Part shown: in pieces, positions 38,383-48,757 of the stretch
Position numbering within the stretch: the first letter of the stretch is position 1
How the letters are laid out: each line of letters begins with the position of its first letter
Assembly: GCA_963789515.1 (NCBI GenBank)
Contig: CAWBKW010000002.1
Span: forward strand, 496,001-560,000
Length of the DNA: 64,000 bases
Source of the DNA: JBAXEO01 sp963789515
GTDB taxonomy: Bacteria > Actinomycetota > Coriobacteriia > Anaerosomatales > JAAXUF01
Reading direction: 5' to 3'
Notes under the pieces: generated by a model
Databases searched by the model: none
Told to the model about the DNA's origin: nothing
What the model saw: only the letters and a program-made list of their open reading frames with translations
Position numbers and translations under genes: made by a program

Positions 38383-39404
38383 GCGATGCGTCCGCGTACG
38401 CCGTGACGCTCGCGTCGGTGCTTGCGGGCGCTGCGATCGTCCCCTGGCTCGCGATGCGCGCGCTCGTCCCGACCCTGGAGGCATCAGGTCGCGGTCTTGT
38501 GGCGAACTACCGAGGCCGCCGGGTCGTGGTCGGGCTCGGCATCGTGTGGCTGGTGTGGGCCCTCGGGCTCATGGCGGTGGGGCTCATCGCGTCTTTGTAC
38601 GCTGGGATCTCGTCGGCACAGGGGCTGCCGGTTCCCGTTCTCGTGTTCGGCGTCGAACAGCTACCGTACCTGCTCGTGCTGGGGGCCTTCGCGCTCGGCA
38701 TGGTCGACGACTCATTGGGATCCTCGGCCGACAAAGGGTTTCGCGGCCATCTCTCCGCGCTTCGGCGCGGTCGCCTGACCACCGGCGCGCTCAAGCTGCT
38801 CGGCATCGGAGTGCTGGCCGCCGTTTCGGTCACGCCGGCGTTCGGTGCGGTTGGCGCTCCGCTCTGGCGCACGTTGGGCCTGTGGGCGCTGCAGGTACTG
38901 GCAATCGCCCTGACCGCGAACCTGCTCAATCTGATGGACCTCCGCCCCGGACGGGCGCTCAAGTCCTATGCGTTGCTGGCTGTCACGGCGTGCGTCCTCA
39001 TCGGCGTCTCATCGGTCTGGTCCGTGGTGCCCTTCTTCCTGGTTGTCTCCCTCGGCCCGGTCGTCGCGGTGTGGGGTTTCGACCTGAAGGAGCGCGGTAT
39101 GCTCGGCGACGCCGGCGCGAACGCGGCGGGAGTCATGGCGGGCTGGCTGCTTGTTGTCGCGCTTTCTGCCTGGTGGTGGGCTCTGGCGGCCTATGTGCTC
39201 TTCGCGTTCGCGATGAACATCGCCTCGGAGAAGACCTCGTTCTCGGCGGTGATCTCCGGGACACCTGTGCTCAGGTGGCTCGATGCTCTCGGCATGCATG
39301 CGGGGCAACCGGAAGTCGCCGCCGACTCCCACCACGTGACCTCAGGGCCAGAAATGAGCGACGAAGTGAAAACTCGCACCCCATCTGAAACTCGCGACCG
39401 CTAG
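38379..39404 (+). CDS. MraY/WecA-like (GT4) polyprenyl-phosphate sugar-1-phosphate transferase homologue
   Basis: This 341-residue polytopic protein has the family landmarks FALGMVDDSLG (the first DDx site), ANLLNLMDLRPGRALKS (matching NxxNxxDGxDGL, but with LMDLRPG in place of the DGLDGL) and ERGMLGDAGANAAG (matching the GDxG motif). It is a second MraY-type protein besides the true mraY at 62235. Altered catalytic loops suggest a different substrate or reduced activity. GTG at 38379 overlaps the stop of the phosphatase-like gene, so the two are probably made together. Confidence 0.75.
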   Translation: MSDASAYAVTLASVLAGAAIVPWLAMRALVPTLEASGRGLVANYRGRRVVVGLGIVWLVWALGLMAVGLIASLYAGISSAQGLPVPVLVFGVEQLPYLLVLGAFALGMVDDSLGSSADKGFRGHLSALRRGRLTTGALKLLGIGVLAAVSVTPAFGAVGAPLWRTLGLWALQVLAIALTANLLNLMDLRPGRALKSYALLAVTACVLIGVSSVWSVVPFFLVVSLGPVVAVWGFDLKERGMLGDAGANAAGVMAGWLLVVALSAWWWALAAYVLFAFAMNIASEKTSFSAVISGTPVLRWLDALGMHAGQPEVAADSHHVTSGPEMSDEVKTRTPSETRDR

Positions 39405-39463
39405 AATCGGAAGCGGCCGCATCAAGACATCGTCGGCACCGAGAGGGAGTTGGACTAAGACTC

Positions 39464-41081
39464 ATGGCGACAAAGCACATCTTCGTGACCGGGGGCGTCG
39501 TATCCTCGCTCGGCAAGGGCATCACCGCAGCATCGCTCGGTCGCCTGCTCAAGGCCCGCGGGCTCAAGGTGACCATCCAGAAGCTCGACCCCTACCTCAA
39601 CGTCGACCCCGGCACCATGAGCCCGTTTCAGCACGGCGAGGTCTTCGTGACCGACGACGGCGCCGAGACCGATCTGGACCTGGGCCACTACGAGCGCTTC
39701 ATCGACGAGTCCCTGACCCGCGACTGCAACGTCACCGCTGGTTCGGTCTACCAAACGCTCATCGGCCGAGAGCGCCGCGGCGACTTCCTCGGCGGTACCG
39801 TGCAGGTCATCCCGCACGTCACCAACGAGATCAAGGACCGCATGAACCGCCTCGCCGAGCAGACGCAGCCCGACGTCATCCTCACCGAGGTCGGCGGCAC
39901 CGTCGGCGACATCGAGTCGCTGCCGTTCCTCGAGGCCATCCGCCAGATGCGCAAGGACAAGGGCCGCGACAACGTCTGCTACATCCACGTGACACTCGTG
40001 CCGTGGATCGCTGCGTCGAGCGAACTGAAGACCAAGCCGACGCAGCACTCGGTCAAGGAGTTGCGCTCGCATCGGCATTCAGCCCGACTTCATCGTGTGC
40101 CGCTCGGATCGCCCCATCGACGTGGGCATCCGCCGCAAGATCGGCCTGTTCTGCGACGTCGACCCCGGTGCGGTCATCTCGGCGATCGACGCGCGCAGCA
40201 TCTACGACGTGCCACGAAACCTCGCGGCGCAGGGGCTCGATGAGATGGTCATCGAGCGGCTGAACCTGGAGTGCGGGCAGCCCGACATGACCGAGTGGGA
40301 CGCGTTCGTGGCGCATTCGGCATCGCTCGCCGACGAGGTCAACATCGCGCTGGTCGGCAAGTACGTTGCGTTGCCCGACGCGTATCTCTCCGTGAACGAG
40401 GCCCTCGACCACGCCGGCATCTTCCACGACCACAAGGTCAACGTGCAGTGGGTCGACGCCGAGTCCCTCACCCCCGAGGAGGTCGACCAGATCCTGTCCA
40501 AGATGGACGGCATCCTGGTTCCCGGGGGGTTCGGGATCCGGGGCATCGAAGGCAAGATCCGCGCTGCGTGCTACGCCCGCGAGAACCTGGTCCCGTACTT
40601 CGGCATCTGTCTGGGGATGCAGGTGGCGGTCGCCGAGTTCGCGCGCCACGTCGCCGACCTGCCCGGCGCCAACTCCGCCGAGTTCGACCCGGTCACCGAG
40701 CATCCCGTGGTCGACCTGATGCGCGACCAGCAGGACGTGCACGACATGGGGGGCTCCATGCGCCTGGGCACGTACCCGTGCAAGGTCGTCGAGGGCACCA
40801 AGGGCTACGAGGCATACGGCGAGGAGCTCATCTACGAGCGGCACCGCCACCGCTTCGAGGTCAACAACGCGTACCGGGAGCGTCTGACCGAGGCGGGCCT
40901 GCTCATCAGCGGCCTGTCTCCCGACGGCAAGCTCGTCGAGATGGTCGAACTGCCCGACCACCCGTGGTTCCTCGGCAATCAGGGCCATCCCGAATTCAAG
41001 AGCCGCCCCACCCGGCCGGCACCGCTCTTCCGCGACTTCATCGGCGCGGCTGTGGCGTTCAAGAACGCCCGCCCGGAGTGA
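39464..41081 (+). CDS. pyrG: CTP synthase PyrG; one frameshift
   Basis: This enzyme aminates UTP to CTP with glutamine. The synthetase domain starts KHIFVTGGVVSSLGKGITAA (P-loop) and includes TDDGAETDLDLGHYERFID, LTEVGGTVGDIESLPFLEAI and TKPTQHSVKELRS. The frame breaks at about 40070 (GCTCGCATCGGC); one extra C explains it and gives LRSIGIQPDFIVCRSDRPID. The amidotransferase domain has GGFGIRGIEGKI, the nucleophile in YFGICLGMQ and HPEFKSRPTRPAPLF. Reconstructed length ~538. ATG at 39464. Confidence 0.94.
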
Positions 41082-42209
41082 TGCGAGTGAACGCTGAGCG
41101 CCTCCTGGCGACCTTTCTGGACCTGGCGCGCATCGACAGCCCGACCGGTGCCGAGGGCGCGTGTGCTCGGTACTGCGCCGCCGCATTGACCGCCGCCGGC
41201 TGCGAGGTCAGGTTCGACGACAGCGCCGCTGCGACAGGCTCGGACACCGGTAATCTGATAGCGATCCTACCGGGCAGCAAGTCGGGCACCCTCGCGCTGT
41301 CAGCGCACATGGACTGCGTCGAGCCGTGCCGCGGCGTGGAGCCGCTCGTCATCGACGGGCTGATCAGTTCGGCAGGGGAGACCGTGCTCGGTGCCGACGA
41401 CAAGGTCGGACTTGCCGTCGCGATCGAGGTCATCCGCAGCCTGGCCGACTCCGGCGAGGACGCCCCCACGGTTAAGGCCCTCTTCACGGTACAGGAGGAG
41501 GTCGGCCTTCGCGGGGCCAAGCAGCTGATCCCGAGCGATGCAGCGTGCGACGTATGCCTCGTGCTCGATGCCGACGGGACGCCGGGCGGCATCGTCGTGG
41601 GTGCGCCGACCCACTACACCTTCGAGGCGGAATTCATCGGCCGAGCGGCCCATGCGGGTGTTCAGCCGGAACGGGGAATCTCCGCGATCCGCATGGCTGC
41701 CGCCGCGATCGATCGGATGGAACTCGGGCGAATTGACCCGGGCACGACGGCGAACGTCGGCTCGATCCGATCCGACGGTGCCACCAACGTGATCGCCGCC
41801 CGTTGCACCCTGACCGGTGAGTGCCGCTCGCTGGACCGGGAGCGCGTCGAGGCGGTCCGTGAGGCGATGGACTCCGCGCTCACGAACGCCGCCACGGAGC
41901 ACGGCGGCAGCGTCGGGGTCGAGTGGACCCGCGAGTACGAGGGGTTCTCGGCGAGTGAGGACGACCCGGCGGTGCGGCTGGTCTCGGCGGCATGCGCGGA
42001 TGTGGGCCTGACGCCCCGGCTCTACACGACCGGCGGCGGCTCCGACGCGAACGTGCTCGCCGCGATGGGTGTTGACACGCTTGCGCTCGGTTGCGGGATG
42101 AGCGGCGTCCACAGCACCGAAGAGCAGCTTTCGCGTAGCGGACATGGACGCGCTGGCGGTGCTGGTGCTCGCGGTCGCGCGGCGCATGGCCGCCGGCGAC
42201 GTACGATGA
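41081..42209 (+). CDS. M20-family metallopeptidase (PepT-like); one frameshift
   Basis: A zinc aminopeptidase/amidohydrolase, about 375 residues. Motifs: LDLARIDSPTGAEGACARYC, LALSAHMDCVEP (first metal His/Asp), VLGADDKVGLAVAIEVIRSL (bridging Asp), FTVQEEVGLRGAKQL (catalytic and metal Glu), LDADG, then HAGVQPERGISAIRMAAAAI and GCGMSGVHSTEEQ (last His). The frame breaks at about 42134; one C fewer gives SVADMDALAVLVLAVARRMA and ends at 42209. ATG at 41081 overlaps pyrG. Similar to tripeptidase T-like proteins; substrate not predictable. Confidence 0.87.
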
Positions 42210-43325
42210 GGCTCGTCTGGGGAACCGTTCTGTCCGTGTCGGCGGTCCACGCAGACGCCGAAGTGCTCGAGGTGGCCACGGATGACGGCAGACCTCCTTC
42301 GCGCGCGTTGAACTACCCCAGGCTGGCCGGATCCTGCAGCAGCAGGTGAGAGGGTCCTGCTCAACACGACCGCCGTCGAACTCGAGCTTGGCACGGGCGG
42401 CACGCACTTCGTGGTGGCGCGGCTCGGAGAGGGGACCGGCGTTGCCCTCGACGCCCCCTCCGGCGGGCACGTCATGAAGCTGCGCTACACGCCTCTGCAG
42501 ACCGATGTGGTTTCCGTCGAGTCGCCTGAGAGCCCCCATCACCAGGCCATGCTTGAAGCCGAGGACCTGGCCGGGATGCCGGTGGTCTGTTGCGGGCTCC
42601 ATTCTCAGGTCCCGCTCGTGGCGGCGGCGATCAAACAGGTCGACCCGGACTGCCGCGTCGCCTACTGCATGACCGACGGTGCCTCGCTTGCCCTGCCCCT
42701 CTCCGATGTCGTCCGAGCGAGCGTGGCTGCGGGTCTCATCGACTCCACGATCACCTGCGGGCAGGCCTTCGGCGGAGCGCACGAGGCGGTCAACCTGCAC
42801 TCGGGGCTCCTCGCTGCACGCTACGTGGCCTCGGCGGGGGTCGCGATCGTCGCGATCGGTCCGGGAGTGGTCGGGACCGCCACGCCGTTCGGTCATGGCG
42901 GAGTGGCGCAAGGCGAGGCCGTCAACGCGGTTGCGGCCCTGCGTGGCATCCCGATTCTGGCGCTGCGGCTCTCGTTCGCCGACAGCCGAGACCGTCACCG
43001 CGTCGTGAGCCACCACACCATGAGCGCGCTGACCCGCGTCGCGCTGGCTCCGGCGCTCGTGGCAGTTCCCGAGCTTCCCGCACCGCAGGCCGAGCAGGTC
43101 GAGGTGGCCTTGGAGAACGGCGGCGTGTGGCAGCTTCACACGCGGTCGCAGGCGAAGCGCGGCGCCGAGTGTGCGCCGGACCTGCGAGGCGTGGAGGTCA
43201 CCACGATGGGTCGCGGTCCGGCGGATGACCCGGCCTTCTTCGCCGCGGCCTTCGCTGCGGGAGTCACTGCCGTCAACGTCCGCCGGAGCCAGGCGGAAGC
43301 TGAAGACAGCTCAGAGCGCGACTGA
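42206..43325 (+). CDS. DUF3866 family protein; one frameshift
   Basis: About 372 residues. Opens MRLVWGTVLSVSAVHADAEV and EVATDDGRPPSRALNYPRLA. The frame is lost at GG 42329-42330: one G fewer gives DPAAAGERVLLNTTAVELEL and GTGGTHFVVARLGEG, which match the family's conserved vLLNTTAv and GTGGxHfV segments. The later PVVCCGLHSQVPLVAAAIKQ and THCGQAFGG-like motif (TITCGQAFGGAHEAVNLHSG) are typical. Function of DUF3866 is unknown; it is common in actinobacteria and some Firmicutes next to division genes. ATG at 42206 overlaps the M20 stop. Confidence 0.82.
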
Positions 43326-43336
43326 AGGTAGCGTCC

Positions 43337-43955
43337 CTAGCGTACGGTCAGCGTAGAGGGCGACGCGCCCTCCATCGTCACCTTGGTGTCCCCGGAGGTC
43401 GCAGTGGCGTAGTACGTGTACTCGCCCGACTTGCTGGGGGCCTTCGCGGTCGAGCGCCAGGTCTGGGTCGAGCCCGACGTGGACACCTTCTCCAGCGTGT
43501 ATGTCTCGTCGTAGCTTCCCGACTTCGCCTTGATCCGCATCGTCACCGTCTCGGGTGACCCCTTCACCTTCGCCGTCATGGTGATCGTGTCGGACGCGTC
43601 CACGAGGTCCGGCTGTATCTCACGCGAGACGACAGTGAGCGATGCAGGCAGTCTCCGATGACGCCTTCTTCGCGTCGGCCTTCGCCGAGTCGATCTCTTC
43701 GGTCAGCTGCGCATTCGCCTCGACCAGCGCCGCCGCGGACGCCTCGGAGCTGGCGAGCCGGGTCTCGAGCGCCGCCACCTTGGCGTTGGCGTCGGAGACT
43801 TGGCCCGACAGTTCGGTCCGTGCGGCATCGATCTTCTTGGCGGCGGCCATCTGGCCGTAGAAGTACATGGCGAGCAGCCCGACGCACAGGCCGATGATCA
43901 GAGAGGCGATCACCCATCCCCAGAACCTGCTCTCCTGCATGCGCATGTACGCCAT
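43337..43955 (-). CDS. Bitopic coiled-coil protein with C-terminal strand-rich domain; one frameshift
   Basis: From ATG 43955 (after GGGAGACC): a short tail, one membrane helix (WGWVIASLIIGLCVGLLAMY), a coiled coil (DANAKVAALETRLASSEASA, EANAQLTEEIDSAKADAKKA) and, after a frame change near 43646-43650, an extracytoplasmic domain of Thr/Ser-rich strands (DTITMTAKVKGSPETVTMRI, KAPSKSGEYTYYATATSGDT). It resembles an Ig-like or Ig-binding-type fold, as in secreted stalk proteins. ~205 residues. I recognise no named family. It is convergent with DUF3866 and divergent from ald. Confidence 0.65.
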
Positions 43956-44049
43956 CGGTGGTCTCCCTCTCAGGCCGTCCGGTCCGGCTGTTCTCCATTG
44001 CATCATAGTATGAGATGCTCCAGAGGTCGCATGGGGGACCGTTTGCGTC

Positions 44050-44077
44050 TTGAACCCCGCCCCGCTTGGCGTAGACT
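44050..44077 (+). promoter_or_regulatory. Candidate promoter of ald
   Basis: TTGAAC (44050-44055), 16 bases, then TAGACT (44072-44077), in the 213-base divergent gap. The predicted leader of ~85 bases holds GAAAGGGAG just before the start codon. Confidence 0.45.
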
Positions 44078-44168
44078 GATGCAGGTTTGCCTGTTCTCTA
44101 TACATGCGCGGCACGTGCTACGCCGCCGCGTCTGACCGGATAGCCGAAGACTGAAAGGGAGTGCGCAC

Positions 44169-45285
44169 GTGATCGTTGGAGTGCCCAAGGAGATCAAGAA
44201 CAACGAGTTCCGAGTGGGGATGACGCCGGGCGGCGCGCGCGAGTTCGTCGCGCACGGCCACACGGTTCTCATCGAGAAGTCCGCCGGCGACGGTTCCTCG
44301 TTCACTGACGGGGAGTACCTCGGTGCCGGTGCAGAGCTCGTCGACACCGCCGATGAGGTCTTTGCTCGCGCCGACATGATCGTCAAGGTCAAGGAGCCGC
44401 AGGCGGTCGAGATCGAGCGGCTGCGCCCCGGGCAGATCCTCTACACCTACCTGCACCTCGCCCCCGACTACGAGCAGACCATGGGCCTCCTCGGCTCCGG
44501 CGCCGTGGGCATAGCGTACGAGACCGTCGAGCTTCCCAACCACTCGCTTCCGCTTCTGGCGCCCGATGTCCGAGGTCGCCGGCCGCATGGCCGCACAGGT
44601 GGGCGCGACGTACCTGCAGAAGCCGTTCGGCGGCCGTGGCGTGCTCATGGGCGGCGTACCCGGCGTGCTCCCGGCCAACGTGGTCGTGCTCGGCGCCGGG
44701 GTCGTCGGCATCAACGCCGCCTACATCGCGTGCGGCATGGGCGCCCACGTGAGCGTCCTCGACGTCAGCCTGGATCGTCTGCGCTACATCGACGAGCTCT
44801 GGGGCAACCGCATGCGGACCATCTACTCGAGCAAGCACAACATCGAAGAGGCGGTCTACGCGGCCGACCTGGTCATCGGTGCTGTTCTGCTCCCGGGCGC
44901 CAAGACCCCGTACCTGATCACCAAGGACATGCTCCCCAACATGAAGCGCGGTTCGGTCGTCGTCGACGTCTCGGTCGACCAGGGTGGTTGCATCGAGACG
45001 ACGCACGCCACGACACACGCCGATCCCACGTACTTCGTTGACGGCGTCCTGCACTACGGCGTCGCCAACATGCCCGGGGCCGTGCCGAACACCTCGACAC
45101 TCGCTCTCACCAACGCCACTCTGCGCTACGGCCTCGCCATCGCCGACAAGGGCTGGAAGCAGGCTGTCGCAGATGACGCGTCCTTGGCCAAGGGCGTCAA
45201 CATCCTTGAGGGCAAGGTCACCTACGCGCCGGTCGCCGAGGCGCTCGGTCTCGACTACACCTCACTGGAGTCACTGATCGCGTAG
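44169..45285 (+). CDS. ald: Alanine dehydrogenase; one frameshift
   Basis: This enzyme interconverts alanine with pyruvate, ammonia and NADH. N-domain: IVGVPKEIKNNEFRVGMTPG (substrate Arg), KVKEPQAVEIERLRPGQILY, YLHLAPDYEQT. The frame breaks at about 44565 (GCGCCCGATGTCC). One G fewer gives LLAPMSEVAGRMAAQVGATY. NAD domain: VVVLGAGVVGINAAYIACGM, GAVLLPGAKTPYLITKDMLP, VVDVSVDQGGC and NMPGAVPNTSTLALTNATL. Reconstructed length ~371, as in Bacillus and Mycobacterium. GTG/ATG start near 44169. Confidence 0.94.
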
Positions 45286-45314
45286 GACCGCCGTATCTTC
45301 CTGAGTCGCTCTCC

Positions 45315-45342
45315 GATGGCCGTCCCTTGCAGGGCGGCCATC
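45315..45342 (+). terminator. Terminator hairpin after ald
   Basis: GATGGCCG (45315-45322) pairs with CGGCCATC (45335-45342), extended inside by CCC/GGG with one bulged T, loop TTGCA. It starts 30 bases past the ald stop and is followed by TGCGTTCA. Confidence 0.65.
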
Positions 45343-45430
45343 TGCGTTCACCGAGAACACGTTGCGCTTCGTCGTCCCTCGTCCTAACGTGGAGCTTGCC
45401 GAGGATTCTCGGCCTGGGGAGGGAGAGCCC

Positions 45431-47645
45431 ATGCTTGGCTTCGTAGGACTCATCGTCCAGATCGCGGCAGTCCTATTCGGAGTCCTCGTGCTGCTGTGGG
45501 TCGTTGGTTTCCGCGTGATCCGCAGCGACAAGGTTGCGGTCGTCGAGAAGTGGTGGAGCCTCAGGGGCTCGATCAAGGACGCCATCATCTCGTTGCACGG
45601 GGAGGCGGGGTATCAGCCCAACGTGCTGCGAGGCGGCATCCACTTCCGCTCGCCGCTCATGTACAAGGTTCATGTCATGCCGCTCGTGACGATCTCGCAG
45701 GGCAAGATCGGCTACGTCTTCGCGCGTGACGGCGTTCCGCTCCCACCGGGGCAGACGCTGGGCAAGGTGATCCCCGGTAACACGTTCGAGGACGTCCGGG
45801 CGTACATGCAGGGCGGCGGCCAGCGGGGTCCGCAGCGCCAGATTCTCCGGGAAGGCACCTACGCGTTCAACTTGGCGCAGTTCATCATCATCACGGAGGC
45901 GCAGATCTACTACCTGCCGATGGGCTCGGCGGCAGACCAAAGCACGATCCAGATGATGGCCCAGCACCTGAACTCCGTCGACGGATTCAACCCCATCGTG
46001 ATCAAAGGCGCCGACGACATGACCGGCATCATGACGGTCAACGACGGTCCCTCGTTGCCGATGGGTGACATCATCGCGCCTAACGTCGGCGACAAGCAGG
46101 GCGACCCCAACTACCACAACAACTTCCAGGACCCCGAGGCGTTCCTCGCCGGCGGGGGATTCCGCGGTCGCCAGTACCAGGTGCTCACGGAGGGCACGTA
46201 CTTCGTCAACCGGCTCTTTGCCACGGTCGAGCTCATCAACAAGATCGTCGTACCGGTTGGCTACGCGGGTGTCGTGGTCTCGTACTACGGCCCCAAGGGC
46301 GCCGACACGTCCGGTGAGGAGTACCGACATGGCGAGCTGGTCACCATGGGTAATCGCGGCGTGTGGAGCGAGCCGCTCATGCCGGGCAAGTACGCCTTCA
46401 ACACGTATGCCGGCTCGATCAGCATGGTGCCGACCACCAATATCATCCTCAAGTGGATAGCCGGGCAGACCGGGGACCACAACTTCGACGAGAATCTCGC
46501 CGAGGTCAGCCTCATAACCAAGGATGCCTTCGAGCCGCTGCTGCCGCTCTCGGTGGTCATTCACATCGACTACAAGAAGGCGCCACTCGTCATCCAGCGC
46601 TTCGGTGACATCAAGATGCTCGTCAACCAGACGCTCGACCCGATGGTCTCGGCGTACTTCAAGAACGTCGGGCAGACCAGAACGCTCATCGAACTGCTCC
46701 AGCAGCGCTCCGAGATTCAGGCCAAGTCGAGCGTGGAGATGAAGGAGCGCTTCGAGCACTACAACCTTGAGCTCGAAGAGGTTCTCATCGGCACGCCCCA
46801 CTCGGTTCCGGGGGATGACAAGATCGAGCAGATCCTCATGCAGCTCCGTGACCGGCAGGTCGCGGTCGAGAAGCTCGAGACCTATGAGAAGCAGCGCATC
46901 GCGGCGGACAAGGAGCGCGAGCTTCGGCAGGCGAACGCCGTTGCCCAGCAACAGACGGTGCTCACCGAGTCCGAGATCAACATCAGCATCCAGGAGAACG
47001 CGGGCCGCGCGGAACTGCAGCGTGCGACTCAGGACGCCGAGCGCGTCAAGACGCTCGCCGGAGCAGACGCCGAGCGCGTCAAGCTGCTCGCCGGAGGCGA
47101 GGCCGAGCGGATCAGGCTCGTTGCCGCCGCCGATGCCGACAAGGAAGCGCGCGTGGGCGTCGGTCGCGCGATCGCCATCGAAGAACAGGTCCGCGCGTAC
47201 GGCGGCCCGCAACTCCAGCTCATCCAGGAGGTCATGAACCGGCTCTCACAGGCCATCGAGACCGCCGGGATACCCATCGTCCCGCAGACCTACGTGCAGA
47301 CCGGCGGTCAGGGCGAAGGAGAGGGTAGCCGGCGCCAACGCATTCGGACTGCTGATGACCCTTCTCGCCACCGAGAAGCTCCAGACCACCGGCGACCTCG
47401 CCCCAGCCGACCCCGAGCAGTCCCGTGCGGCTGCCGCCATACGAGCGAGCCTCCGCGACCAGATCACCCGGGCGGTACCCGAAGCCGAGCAGCCTGAGCC
47501 GGTCCCAGCCTCGATGGCAGCGGAGAAGGCGAGCGGACCTGCCGAAAAGCCGCAGGCTCCCTCTCAAGACCCGGTCGCCGAGACGAAGTCCGGCCCAACG
47601 GATGCGGGCGCGAGCGCCGATGGCGGAGGTACCCCCACCGGGTAG
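45431..47645 (+). CDS. SPFH/flotillin-like membrane scaffold protein; one frameshift
   Basis: About 737 residues. One membrane helix at the N-terminus (FVGLIVQIAAVLFGVLVLLW), then an SPFH/Band-7 domain (VAVVEKWWSLRG, VGYAGVVVSYYGPKGADTSG, TYAGSISMVPTTNIILKWI, VVIHIDYKKAPLVIQRFGDI). A long Glu/Ala/Arg coiled coil follows with flotillin-type repeats (AERVKTLAGADAERVKLLAG). The frame changes at GGG 47323-47325; one G fewer gives VAGANAFGLLMTLLATEKLQ and a Pro/Glu/Ala-rich tail ending at 47645. Such proteins organise membrane microdomains. ATG at 45431 after GGGAGAG. Confidence 0.85.
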
Positions 47646-47732
47646 AACAGCAGCATCCGGAAGCGATGACCGTGGCGCCCCGCTGATTCATGCAGGGCGT
47701 CACGTGTGTGTCTTGGCGGTGAGGCCTGCGCC

Positions 47733-47745
47733 TATACTGGCGTCA
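47733..47745 (+). promoter_or_regulatory. -10 box of a leaderless xerD transcript
   Basis: TATACT (47733-47738) lies seven bases before the ATG at 47745, so transcription would begin at or next to the start codon. No ribosome site is present. The -35 region is weak (TCTTGG at 47711). Confidence 0.4.
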
Positions 47746-48650
47746 TGAACTCCTACGTCGCCGAGTACCTGAGTCATCTGGCCGTCGAGCGCGGCTCTTC
47801 TCGGCACACCATCGCGGCCTACGGTCGCGATCTGAGTGACTACGTCGGGTTCCTCTCCGGCCGTGGCGTGGACGACCTCACGGCGGTCACACGAGACGAC
47901 GTGACCGCCTTCGTGAGCGAGCTCTGGGACCGCGGGCTTGCGCCCAGCACGGTCGAGCGTCGCGTCGCGGCGGTCAAGGGCCTTCACAAGTTTCTGGTCC
48001 GGGAGGGGATCACCGACAACCACCCCACCGCCCGCCTGCCGCTCCCCAAGGTCCCCGAACGATTGCCGGAGGTCGTCTCGATACACGACATCGACCGGCT
48101 GCTGGGGCAACCGTTCCCCGACTCACCGGCCGGGCTGCGCGACCGCGCTCTGCTCGAGACGCTGTACGGCTGCGGGCTCCGGGTGAGCGAGCTGACCGGA
48201 CTCGATCTCTCGGGCCTCGACCTGTCGGCCGGCTACGTCAGGGTGCTCGGCAAGGGTGGAAAGGAGCGGATCGTGCCGATCGCCGGGATGGCCGTGCACG
48301 CCTTGGACGCCTACCTCAGACTCGGACGGCCCTCTCTGCACCCGAAGCACTCGGTTCGCGGGGTCGACACCTCCGCGGTGTTCGTGAACGTGCGTGGGAC
48401 GCGCATCTCCCGGCAAGGCGTGTTCGGCATCGTCAGGGCGTACGGGGCACGAGTCGGTCTGACCCTGCATCCGCACACACTGCGTCACTCCTTCGCCACC
48501 CACCTGCTGGAGGGAGGCGCGGATCTCCGCGCCCTGCAGGAGATGCTGGGGCATGCGGACATCACCACGACGCAGGTCTACACACACGTCGATCGGCGCC
48601 ACATCCGGGAGGAGTACCTCTCGACCCATCCTCGTGCCCGAGTTCGTTGA
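47745..48650 (+). CDS. xerD: Tyrosine recombinase XerD (XerC/D family)
   Basis: This 301-residue recombinase resolves chromosome dimers at dif. N-terminal SAM-like core-binding domain (YLSHLAVERGSSRHTIAAYG). The catalytic domain has all active-site residues: Arg in YGCGLRVSELTGLDLSGLDL, Lys in LGKGGKERIVPI, HxxR in HPHTLRHSFATHLLEGGADL, His in LQEMLGHADITTTQVYTHV with the nucleophilic Tyr. In M. tuberculosis xerD lies two genes after pyrG; here more genes intervene. The start at 47745 is supported by the leaderless promoter. Intact. Confidence 0.94.
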   Translation: MNSYVAEYLSHLAVERGSSRHTIAAYGRDLSDYVGFLSGRGVDDLTAVTRDDVTAFVSELWDRGLAPSTVERRVAAVKGLHKFLVREGITDNHPTARLPLPKVPERLPEVVSIHDIDRLLGQPFPDSPAGLRDRALLETLYGCGLRVSELTGLDLSGLDLSAGYVRVLGKGGKERIVPIAGMAVHALDAYLRLGRPSLHPKHSVRGVDTSAVFVNVRGTRISRQGVFGIVRAYGARVGLTLHPHTLRHSFATHLLEGGADLRALQEMLGHADITTTQVYTHVDRRHIREEYLSTHPRARVR

Positions 48651-48653
48651 GTT

Positions 48654-48685
48654 CCGGCGCACTGAGCCCGCGCTGGGAGGTTTTT
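48654..48685 (+). terminator. Rho-independent terminator after xerD
   Basis: CCGGCGC (48654-48660) pairs with GCGCTGG (48670-48676), one G-U pair, nine-base loop, followed by GAGG and five T residues (48681-48685). It insulates the importer operon. Confidence 0.6.
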
Positions 48686-48757
48686 CCGCCCCATTCGGCA
48701 TGGGATGGGTAGAATGGTGGAGACAGTACAGTCCCAGTCCTGAGGAGGGAGATCTCT

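Noticed and set aside
47645..47744. tRNA gene between the SPFH gene and xerD
   Set aside because: No cloverleaf, no GTTCGA-type T-loop and no CCA-end pattern could be found here or in other gaps of the window.
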